Shown in pieces: positions 1-5,838 of a stretch of DNA of 12,439 nt. The stretch's first letter is position 1; the number at the start of each line of letters is the position of its first letter. The notes below the pieces were generated by a model that had not been told where the DNA came from, searched no databases, and saw only the letters and a program-made list of their open reading frames with translations. Origin of the DNA: Myxococcales bacterium (GTDB lineage Bacteria > Myxococcota > Polyangia > Polyangiales > Polyangiaceae); the NCBI GenBank assembly GCA_020430865.1, contig JAGQIY010001175.1:1-12439 (forward strand), read 5' to 3'. A program made the position numbers and the translations under genes.

Positions 1-264
1 CAAGTCCCTCCTCGTGCACCCCATCAGAACGCGTGTCGGTTTCATCGCCGACGTCAGCCGCTGTGGGCTCGGGACTTGGCCTCACCAAAGCCTCCTTGGA
101 GTGGCGGTACGGTCGCTCGTCGACTTCGCTCGGCGCTGAAGAGCCGGGGACAAGTCCCTCCTCGTGCACCCCATCAGAACGCGTGTCGGTTTCATCGCCG
201 ACGTCAGCCGCTGTGGGCTCGGGACTTGGCCTCACCAAAGCCTCCTTGGAGTGGCGGTACGGTC
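1..264. repeat. Tandem direct repeat, 150-bp period
   Basis: Bases 1-114 recur at 151-264 with no difference that I can see by eye; a 36-bp stretch (115-150) lies between them, so the period is 150 bp. The array may extend left of the window, because copy one begins at base 1. Inside each copy are an inverted pair CAAGTCCC (151-158) / GGGACTTG (221-228) and a short hairpin GTCGG (185-189) / CCGAC (198-202). The second copy ends 3 bp before the stop codon of the minus-strand gene at 268-897. Plus-strand reading frames through the repeat exist but look like by-products of high GC. Function is unknown; a recent duplication or a dispersed intergenic element are both possible. Confidence 0.9.
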
Positions 265-267
265 AGC

Positions 268-897
268 TCATTTCCTCAAGAACCCCAACGCTCGCAGGGC
301 GGTCTTGTCGGTGAGCTTCACCCGGGCGATGGCGCTCCACTCGAGGTACCAGGCCCACAGGGCGGCTTCCCGCGCCTTGAGCGCTTCCTTGGTGTCCCGA
401 GGCTCTGGCGGTGCCTCGGGGATACGCTGGACCTCGGCGAGCAGCGCCAGCGCCTGGTCGACGACGTGACGGTCCAGACCGCGCTTGCTCAGGAGCGCCC
501 GGGCGTCTCTCGCCTCGGGGTCCTTGCGCTTCTCGAGCGCTGCCAGGCGCTCGAGGAAGACGCCGACGGAGTTGAGCACGTCGAGGCCCGCGGTCTGGTG
601 AACGTTCAGGAAGAGCTCGTCGTGGATCTTCGGCGAGCGGTGAGCGAGCGTCGCCTTGGCGACGGGGAACCAGTGATTCTCCCAGGCGTCGAGTTCCTCG
701 AGGGTGCGCGGCGACTCGCGCTCCGGTAGCGGCTCGAAGTCGACGGGGCGCAGCTCCCGGAGCAGGCGCCAGCCTTCATCTAGGTCTGGTTCGCCGAACC
801 CGGCGCCCCGCAGCGCGAGGATCGCCTTCGGATTGCTGAGCCCCTGCAGGAACGTGAGGACGCGCTGCGCTTTGTCGGAGGTGGAGAGCTTTGCCAT
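268..897 (-). CDS. Hypothetical alpha-helical protein, 209 aa
   Basis: I do not recognise this family. The ATG at 897 is chosen over an upstream in-frame start at 999 because the extra 34 residues are Arg/Gly-rich and low in complexity, while MAKLSTSDKAQ begins a well-behaved helical protein; the G-run just upstream is only a weak ribosome binding site. The protein is rich in Leu, Ala, Arg and Glu, with no signal peptide or membrane segment, and looks soluble and all-helical. Notable pieces are a His-containing stretch with HRSPKIHDELFLNVHQTAG in the middle and a Trp-rich helix (AALWAWYLEW) followed by a basic C-terminus ending in LGFLRK. It stands alone on the minus strand, with the 150-bp repeat directly after its stop. 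Existence as a gene is fairly sure; function is not known. Confidence 0.75.
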   Translation of the reverse strand: MAKLSTSDKAQRVLTFLQGLSNPKAILALRGAGFGEPDLDEGWRLLRELRPVDFEPLPERESPRTLEELDAWENHWFPVAKATLAHRSPKIHDELFLNVHQTAGLDVLNSVGVFLERLAALEKRKDPEARDARALLSKRGLDRHVVDQALALLAEVQRIPEAPPEPRDTKEALKAREAALWAWYLEWSAIARVKLTDKTALRALGFLRK

Positions 898-1045
898 GAC
901 GGTCCCCCCGCTTTCGGAGCGTCTCCCCCTTGGTTGCGTCTTGATTCCCCTGATCGGCGCACCTCTCCCCCAAGAAAAGGTCCGGAAGAAACCCTTCAAG
1001 AGGCGCTCGGGACCGTGTGGAATTCCGCGCGCCCTGCCCTTCGAG

Positions 1046-1069
1046 GCGTCGGGACTGCGGGTCCGACGC
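1046..1069. other. Perfect 7-bp hairpin in intergenic DNA
   Basis: GCGTCGG at 1046-1052 pairs with CCGACGC at 1063-1069 around a 10-nt loop. It lies in the 270-bp non-coding stretch (898-1167) between two minus-strand genes, about 100 bp past the stop of the VOC gene. No T-run follows on either strand, so it is not a standard intrinsic terminator. I see no other supported feature in this gap. Confidence 0.35.
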
Positions 1070-1167
1070 TCAGCGAGGCGGATTTCAGCGGGATCTGCTG
1101 TGGGGGCCCACCTCGCGTTTGGGGGGGAGAGCGATGCGAGCGAGGGGGCAGGAGCTGTCCCGCGGAG

Positions 1168-1548
1168 CTACTCCGGCCAGCCCCCGTAGGGCACGGTCAG
1201 CGCCTCGAGCAGGTGACCGTCGGGATCCTCGAAGTACACGCCGCGGCCACCGTCGTGGGTGTTGATGCGTCCGGCGCGAGACTGCGCTGGGTCGGCCCAG
1301 TAGTCCAGGCCCTGCGCCTGGATGCGCTCCAGGATACCGTCGAAGTCCGCTTCGCTGACCAGGAATGCGTAGTGCTGCGGAGCGACGGGCTTGCGAGTCG
1401 CCATGTAGTCCAGGGACACGTCGTTGTCCAGGGTCACCACCTGGAAGTGCCCGAAGCGCGTCGGCGCTGGGCGATTGAAAATTGCCGCGAGGAAATGTGC
1501 GGAGCGCTCGGGGTCGGTGGAATAGACGATCGTGTGGTTCAGCTGCAT
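1168..1548 (-). CDS. VOC (glyoxalase/dioxygenase fold) family protein
   Basis: A 126-aa protein with the paired beta-alpha-beta-beta-beta layout of the vicinal oxygen chelate superfamily. It opens with MQLNHTIVYSTDPERSAHFL (His5 at the usual first metal position), has QHYAFLV in the middle (His59), and closes with YFEDPDGHLLEALTVPYGG, where the DPDGHxxE signature places Glu115 as the last metal ligand. Length fits a single-domain member of this superfamily. The ATG at 1548 follows an AAAGG ribosome binding site. Family members include glyoxalase I, fosfomycin and bleomycin resistance proteins and extradiol dioxygenases, so the substrate cannot be told from sequence alone. It is transcribed away from the DUF1697 gene and shows no link to its other neighbours. 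Confidence 0.9.
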   Translation of the reverse strand: MQLNHTIVYSTDPERSAHFLAAIFNRPAPTRFGHFQVVTLDNDVSLDYMATRKPVAPQHYAFLVSEADFDGILERIQAQGLDYWADPAQSRAGRINTHDGGRGVYFEDPDGHLLEALTVPYGGWPE

Positions 1549-1672
1549 GGCTTTGCCTTTCCAGGATCAGATGGCGCGCGAGCTCCGACGTCGCAACGGG
1601 ATTCGTTGACGGACCAGCAAACGGACACTGGATTGGCAGGCCTGGAGCGCTCGACAGTCCGGTTACCCGTGG

Positions 1673-1688
1673 AGCGCGCCGGCGCGCT
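1673..1688. promoter_or_regulatory. 16-bp perfect palindrome upstream of DUF1697 gene
   Basis: AGCGCGCCGGCGCGCT is a perfect palindrome ending 17 bp before the ATG at 1706, in the 157-bp divergent region between the VOC and DUF1697 genes. The position suits an operator or an element in the short leader of the plus-strand pair. The low base complexity (nearly all G and C) means chance is a real alternative in such GC-rich DNA. Confidence 0.35.
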
Positions 1689-1705
1689 ACACTGGCGGAA
1701 CGTTC

Positions 1706-2245
1706 ATGGGAGCTCGCACGCAGAAACCTGGAAGTATTCGGCGCTACGCGGCGTTCCTGCGGGGCGTGAGCCCGATGAACGTGAAGCTGCCCGAGCTGCG
1801 CCGCGCGCTGGAAGGAGCTGGGTTCGCGGACGTGAGGACCGTGCTCACCAGCGGCAACGTGGTGTTCTCCGCGCCCAAGGGCTCGAACCTGGCGTTGGCC
1901 CAGGAGCTGGAGGCGGCGATGAGCGCCGGCCTCGACCGTTCGTTCCCGACGATCGTCCGCTCGCTGAGCGCGCTCCAGCGCCTGCTGCGTTCGGATCCGT
2001 TCGCCGAATGGGACCTGGATCGGGGGGAGAGGTGCACCGTCACCTTCCTTCGCAGTGCCCCACGGAAACGTATCGAGCTTCCGCTGGAACACAAGGGCGT
2101 GCGCATCCTGCAGCGCAAGGGCCTCGAGGTCTTCTGCTGCTATCGTGAGGGCGCCGAGACCGCTTTCATCCCGTTCATCGAGAAGACGTTCGGCAAGAAC
2201 CTCACGACGCGCACCTGGCAGACGCTCGAGAAGGTGGCGCGTTGA
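1706..2245 (+). CDS. DUF1697 domain-containing protein
   Basis: A 179-aa soluble protein. The opening RRYAAFLRGVSP, then KLPELRRALEGAGFADVRT and LTSGNVVFSAP (from about residue 13 to 57), matches the characteristic DUF1697 pattern of an LLRGxN-type first strand, an LR-rich helix and an SGNVVF motif. The C-terminal TTRTWQTLEKVA (about residues 167-178) matches the family's usual TxRNWxTxxKL ending. Length is typical. The family has no assigned reaction. The ATG at 1706 is preceded by only a weak GGCGGA-like site. Its stop codon overlaps the TTG start of the next gene, so the two are probably co-translated. No sign of damage. Confidence 0.9.
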   Translation: MGARTQKPGSIRRYAAFLRGVSPMNVKLPELRRALEGAGFADVRTVLTSGNVVFSAPKGSNLALAQELEAAMSAGLDRSFPTIVRSLSALQRLLRSDPFAEWDLDRGERCTVTFLRSAPRKRIELPLEHKGVRILQRKGLEVFCCYREGAETAFIPFIEKTFGKNLTTRTWQTLEKVAR

Positions 2246-3030
2246 GGGGCCTCGGAGCGCTGCTCGGAGTGGCCGCGGCTGCCGCCCTGAGCGTGGCGGT
2301 CATCTACTGGCGGAGCGGTGAGGACCAGTCGATGCGGCGTCCAGCCTCGAGCGCCGTGGCCTCGGCCGACGCGGCCCCCGCTCCGACGGACAGTCTACCG
2401 TCAGCCTCGAACGCGCCGAGCCCCAAGGTGGCGACCAGCGCTTCTCCCGGTCCGCTCAGCGACGCAGGGGCGGCGACGCTTTCGCAGCGCCTGGAGTCCA
2501 ACCGGCTCTTGAAGGAAGCAAGGGAGGCAGACGGAGTACGCCAGCTCGACTTGTACGAAAACGCACTGAAGGCCAATCCCGGCAACGTGGACGCGTTGAT
2601 GGAACTCGGTCAGCTGCGCCTCAACAACGAGGACTGGGAAGACGCCGAGGCGCTCGCCAAGCGCTGTCTGAAGCTCGACAAGCACCGGCTAGGTTGCCGG
2701 CAGACCCTCGAGTGGCGCTACACGCGGACCGGCGACTTCGAGTCGGCTGAGGAGCTCTACGAGGGTTGCCTCGAGGAAACATTCGTGAGGTCGGGCTGCC
2801 TCGCCTTCAACATCGGTTCGGCGCTACGAGCCGGAGACGTCTCCAAGGCGAAGCAACTTCACGCGAGGCTCGCCGCCTTCGCCCCCAAGTCCGTCGACGC
2901 CATCATTTCCGAGGCCGCGATCGCCCGGGAAGAAGGGGACGAGGCCGCTGCTCGCGCCGCGTATGATCGAGGCTGCAAGTTGGGGAATGAGTTTGCTTGC
3001 ACCTGGCTGGCGCAGCACCCAAGACAGTAG
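2242..3030 (+). CDS. Membrane-anchored TPR-like protein
   Basis: A 262-aa protein. The TTG at 2242 is preferred to the ATG at 2332 because it follows a good GAGAAGGTGG site, overlaps the previous stop as TTGA, and adds a hydrophobic segment (residues 3-23) that would anchor the protein in the inner membrane with the rest outside. Residues 30-80 are a Pro/Ser/Ala-rich linker. From about residue 100 come helical repeats of tetratricopeptide type: LYENALKANPGNVDALMELG (104-123) is the clearest, followed by LKLDKHRLGCRQTLEWRY, FESAEELYEGCLEE and a last unit near 223-255 (AIAREEGDEAAARAAYDRGC) with a Sel1-like ending. Six Cys lie in the repeat region. TPR arrays bind other proteins; the partner is unknown. 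Its end is 2 bp from the end of the convergent gene 3033-3434. Confidence 0.85.
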   Translation: MRGLGALLGVAAAAALSVAVIYWRSGEDQSMRRPASSAVASADAAPAPTDSLPSASNAPSPKVATSASPGPLSDAGAATLSQRLESNRLLKEAREADGVRQLDLYENALKANPGNVDALMELGQLRLNNEDWEDAEALAKRCLKLDKHRLGCRQTLEWRYTRTGDFESAEELYEGCLEETFVRSGCLAFNIGSALRAGDVSKAKQLHARLAAFAPKSVDAIISEAAIAREEGDEAAARAAYDRGCKLGNEFACTWLAQHPRQ

Positions 3031-3032
3031 CC

Positions 3033-3434
3033 TCAGTCGCGGAGTGAGCTTCCGAGATCGATGTAGCTCAGGATCGCTCCCAGGATGCCGAGGGCTCCGA
3101 AGAGCAGGCCCTTCCATGCATCTGCTGGTGGCTGGTTCAAGCCTCCAAGCACCAGGGTCGCGCCGAAGGGGCCAGCGCCGACGATGCCGATCACGTTCAA
3201 CAGCGTCTCATCGATGAACTCGAGGCGCGTGCCTGGTCGCTCTCGCAAGCGTTTTCGTGCGGCAAAGCCTAAGGCGACGTAGCGCCAGGTGCCGAAGGCG
3301 AAGATCCCGAGCCAGAGGCCGCAGCTGAGTGCGAAGCGATCCGACGGCACGAGGTAGGCGGAGATCAGCGCTGCGAGGCACGTGTAGGTCAGGCAGAGCA
3401 CGCTGCCAACTCTGACGAGGCGAAGCCACTGCAT
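3033..3434 (-). CDS. Small integral membrane protein, four predicted helices
   Basis: A 133-aa protein of unrecognised family. Four hydrophobic stretches can be seen at about residues 7-28, 35-58, 78-99 and 106-126. A basic loop (RKRLRERPGTR, 60-70) sits between helices 2 and 3 and probably faces the cytoplasm. The third helix and following loop contain GIVGAGPFGATLVLGGLN. No catalytic or metal-binding motif is evident. The ATG at 3434 has no clear ribosome binding site. The gene converges on the TPR gene with only 2 bp between stop codons. Codon use matches the neighbours. Confidence 0.75.
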   Translation of the reverse strand: MQWLRLVRVGSVLCLTYTCLAALISAYLVPSDRFALSCGLWLGIFAFGTWRYVALGFAARKRLRERPGTRLEFIDETLLNVIGIVGAGPFGATLVLGGLNQPPADAWKGLLFGALGILGAILSYIDLGSSLRD

Positions 3435-3493
3435 CGGGCTCGGGAGTCTACGTCAGCGCCGGTGATTGGTTTCGTCCGCCGATGACCCCCGCG

Positions 3494-4219
3494 CTACTCG
3501 ACGATCTCGGAGTAGGGGCAAAACACTTCGATCACGTCGCGCTCGCAACCGCTCGAGCAGTCGTAGACCGCGGCGCAGCGCGGATCCTGCCGACAGCCGC
3601 AGCCGCAGTCCCCGCCGAAGCCTTCGGTATTGGCGGGGCAGGCGTAGTCGATCACGGCGCACTCGTCGGGACTGGTCGCGACGTACTGCGCGCCGCTCAA
3701 GCCCTCGCAGGAGCACGCTTTCGTGGTGCAGCCCCAGTCCGCGCCGCTGGCGTTCTCGTAGCACGTGCAAGCGTTGCAGTCGTACACATCGCGCGCCTCC
3801 CCACCTGGAGGATACTGGCGGCCATACAGCGTGCAGCTCGGATCGGGCGGCGGCGCGGTGTCCCAGCACCCGGAGACGCAGTAGCGGGTCGTCCCGTCGA
3901 TGGTCTGCTTGCTTCCCTCGCTGCACGGGTAGCATCCGTGGGGATTCGAACAGTCCTCGCCGCACCGGGGTGTCTTACCGCTTGCGGGCTGTGAGCTCGT
4001 CCCCCCACCAGCGCTCGAGCCGGCTGCGCCGCCAGCGCTCGACCCGGCTGCGCCGCCAGCGCTCGAGCCGGCTGCGCCACCAGCGCTCGAGCCGGCTGCG
4101 CCGCCAGCGCTCGTACCGCTGCCGCTCACTCCAGCGCTGCCACCGGAGCCCTCTCCCCCCGTCGCTGAGCCTGAACACCCGACGAGCACGCACACCACCA
4201 CCGACCAAGCTCGCTGCAT
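3494..4219 (-). CDS. Cys-rich lipoprotein with Gly/Ser/Ala repeats and a pacifastin-like motif
   Basis: A 241-aa secreted lipoprotein. The ATG at 4219 is used; a TTG 18 nt upstream would only lengthen the signal peptide. Residues 1-15 form a short signal with the lipobox LVGC, so Cys15 would be lipidated. Residues 16-80 are a flexible Gly/Ser/Ala spacer containing GSSAGGAA units. Residues 86-234 hold 22 Cys. Within them C129...C148-N-x-C-x-C153-x10-C164-T-x3-C169 follows the end of the pacifastin protease-inhibitor signature, though the first spacing (18 residues) and the gap before C164 are longer than usual. The tail contains SPDEC, YAC and a GDCGCGC cluster, a pattern I associate with myxobacterial surface proteins (from memory). 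Function is unknown: a cell-surface binder or inhibitor is possible. Confidence 0.85.
   Translation of the reverse strand: MQRAWSVVVCVLVGCSGSATGGEGSGGSAGVSGSGTSAGGAAGSSAGGAAGSSAGGAAGSSAGGAAGSSAGGGTSSQPASGKTPRCGEDCSNPHGCYPCSEGSKQTIDGTTRYCVSGCWDTAPPPDPSCTLYGRQYPPGGEARDVYDCNACTCYENASGADWGCTTKACSCEGLSGAQYVATSPDECAVIDYACPANTEGFGGDCGCGCRQDPRCAAVYDCSSGCERDVIEVFCPYSEIVE
4008..4113. repeat. 24-bp minisatellite inside the lipoprotein gene
   Basis: Four 24-bp units begin at 4008, 4032, 4056 and 4080, followed by a 10-bp partial fifth at 4104. Units differ by single bases (for example GAGCC versus GACCC, and a terminal A in the third). Each unit encodes eight residues of the GSSAGGAA spacer, so gain or loss of a unit keeps the frame and changes the spacer length between membrane anchor and Cys-rich domain. 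Confidence 0.92.
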
Positions 4220-4294
4220 GCGGAGAGCATAGCCCAAGGGCCCCGCGCGAACCGCTGGGTACGTCGAGACGCGCGGAAACTCTCGAGACTCGCC

Positions 4295-4750
4295 TTGGTT
4301 TCGTCGAGTGATCCGCTAAGCTGCCTCGTGCCCGATCGCCAAGCGACGCCCGAGTTCGAGCCGATAGCGCAGGTCATTCGCGAGGAGCACGTCGAGACGC
4401 TGCGCCTGCTGGAGCAGCTCTCCAGCTGCATCGCGAGGCCCGCGACTCCAGACGATGGAGTCGCCGAGGCCAGCAGCTTGACCGTCGCGCTCACGCGCCT
4501 GTTGCTCGAAGAACATTTCCCCAGGGAACGAATTCTGATCGAAGAGACCACCTCCCCCGAGGACGAGGCGCGCAAGGCGTTCCTCTATCGGCATCGCCTC
4601 TCGACCCAGCTGCTCGGCACGATGGGTCAGTCGCTGAGCGGCGACGAAGAAGCGTGGAAGAGCTTCTGCGTCGCCGCCGACTCCCTCTGCGATCTCCTGA
4701 GGCTCCAGATCGAGATGGAAGAGCAGCAGCTCGACCATCTCGTGGCCTGA
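4295..4750 (+). CDS. Degenerate hemerythrin-like four-helix protein
   Basis: A protein of up to 151 aa. Ligand-like residues appear in the order expected for the bacterial HHE/hemerythrin fold: EEH (His32), EEHFPRE (His74 and Glu78 in an H-x3-E pair), RHR (His100) and LQIEMEEQQL (Glu142). The histidine expected in the last H-x3-E pair is Gln138, so the di-iron site looks incomplete. Hemerythrin-domain proteins bind O2 or NO at a di-iron centre or protect and repair iron proteins. The start is unsure: TTG at 4295 or GTG at 4328, neither with a good ribosome binding site. It converges on the sigma-54 activator gene with 28 bp between them, and a better preserved hemerythrin gene lies at 8880. 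A role linked to NO is inferred from this context. Confidence 0.65.
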   Translation: MVSSSDPLSCLVPDRQATPEFEPIAQVIREEHVETLRLLEQLSSCIARPATPDDGVAEASSLTVALTRLLLEEHFPRERILIEETTSPEDEARKAFLYRHRLSTQLLGTMGQSLSGDEEAWKSFCVAADSLCDLLRLQIEMEEQQLDHLVA

Positions 4751-4778
4751 AGCGGACCGGGCGACGCCGCGGCCAGTT

Positions 4779-5834
4779 CTAGTCGCCCAGCTCCTTCAGT
4801 TTTCGCCACAGCGTGTTGCGGGCCACCCCGAGCACCTTCGCCGCTTCGCTCTGGGAGCCACTGCAGGCGGCGAGCACTCGCCGGATGTGCTCCCGCTCCA
4901 CTTCCGCCAGGCTGCGTAGATCTGCGGCGGGCGAGAGGTCCGGACGCCGGTTGTGACGCACGCTGTCCGGCAGATCTTCCGCGCCGATGATGGCGCCGAA
5001 GGCCAGCGCCGCGCCGTGCTTCACGGCGTTCTGCAGCTCGCGCACGTTGCCTGGCCAGGCGTAGGCGCAGAGTAGCCGTTCGGCTTCCTCGGAGAAGCCG
5101 GGGCTCTCCGAGCGCTCCAGCGCCAGGAAATGCTCTGCCAGGGGCAGGATGTCCGCCGTCCGCTCTCTGAGGGGCGGCACCTCCACCGCCAGCACGTTCA
5201 GTCGATAGAATAAATCCTCGCGGAACAGGCCCTTGCTGACGAGCGCGGCCAGGTCGCGATGGGTAGCGCACACCACGCGCACGTCCACTGCGAAGGACTG
5301 CGTCTCGCCCACTCGGCGGATCTCCCCGTCTTGAAGCACGCGCAGGAACTTGGCCTGCATCGCCAGCGGCATCTCTCCGATCTCGTCGAGGAAGATGGTG
5401 CCGCGATGAGCCGCCTCGAACAGTCCGCGCTTGGCGCTGGCGGCGCCGGTGAACGCGCCCTTGCCGTGCCCGAAGACCTCGGACTCCAAGAGGTCCGCCG
5501 GCAGCGCCGCGACGTTTATGGCGACGAACGGCTGTTCCGCACGGGAAGAATTCGCGTGCAGGACGCGGGCGACGATCTCCTTGCCGGTGCCCGTCTCACC
5601 GTGGACCACGACGGGCGCCTCCGTGCGCGCGAAGCGAGACACGCGCTTGAACAAGGTCTGGATCGCGCAGCTGCGAGCGATCACGTCGGCCCCGCCGTGA
5701 GCCCGCGGCACGACGGGGACCATGCCGCAGACGCTGCAAGGGGGGAGAGCGGAGCGCTGCACTCCGAGAGTCTTCGGCAATGCGTCGACATCGTCCAGTG
5801 TTCCGAAAACTTCACGCGATCCATCCCAGATCAA
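4779..5834 (-). CDS. Sigma-54-dependent transcriptional activator lacking a sensor domain (NorR-like role)
   Basis: A 351-aa bacterial enhancer-binding protein. The AAA+ domain (about 50-290) has Walker A GETGTGKE (79-86), the sigma-54 contact loop GAFTGA (126-131), Walker B TIFLDEIGEM (146-155), the FYRLNV and PPLRER segments and the AWPGNVREL sensor II motif (259-267). A Fis-type helix-turn-helix closes the protein (about 313-349). Before the AAA+ domain there are only about 50 residues, with a CSVC pair (Cys33, Cys36); the GAF domain that binds NO through iron in NorR is absent. The TTG start at 5834 lies 4 nt past the norB stop and follows a GGAG site, so translation is probably coupled to norB. 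An ATG at 5723 is the alternative start. Likely target: the divergent norB / CopD-like promoters. Confidence 0.93.
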   Translation of the reverse strand: MIWDGSREVFGTLDDVDALPKTLGVQRSALPPCSVCGMVPVVPRAHGGADVIARSCAIQTLFKRVSRFARTEAPVVVHGETGTGKEIVARVLHANSSRAEQPFVAINVAALPADLLESEVFGHGKGAFTGAASAKRGLFEAAHRGTIFLDEIGEMPLAMQAKFLRVLQDGEIRRVGETQSFAVDVRVVCATHRDLAALVSKGLFREDLFYRLNVLAVEVPPLRERTADILPLAEHFLALERSESPGFSEEAERLLCAYAWPGNVRELQNAVKHGAALAFGAIIGAEDLPDSVRHNRRPDLSPAADLRSLAEVEREHIRRVLAACSGSQSEAAKVLGVARNTLWRKLKELGD

Positions 5835-5838
5835 CGGA

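Noticed and set aside
1..264. CRISPR array or insertion-sequence end
   Set aside because: Repeat length of at least 114 bp with a single 36-bp interval is not CRISPR-like, and there are no terminal inverted repeats or transposase.
1046..1069. Intrinsic terminator of the VOC gene
   Set aside because: The stem is perfect but there is no T-run on either strand and it lies about 100 bp past the stop; kept only as a hairpin.
1606..1634. TTGACG ... TGGATT as a sigma-70 promoter for the DUF1697 gene
   Set aside because: The -35 element is good but the -10 element matches only three of six bases, and it is far from the start codon.
934..2148. Long plus-strand open frame of 404 codons
   Set aside because: It lies opposite the VOC gene and over the start of the DUF1697 gene in another frame, is Arg/Gly/Pro-rich and shows no domain; a GC-driven shadow.
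3453..4311. Arg/Ser-rich frames on both strands over the lipoprotein gene
   Set aside because: They are created by the 24-bp repeat read in other frames; only the lipoprotein frame has a signal peptide, lipobox and ordered Cys pattern.
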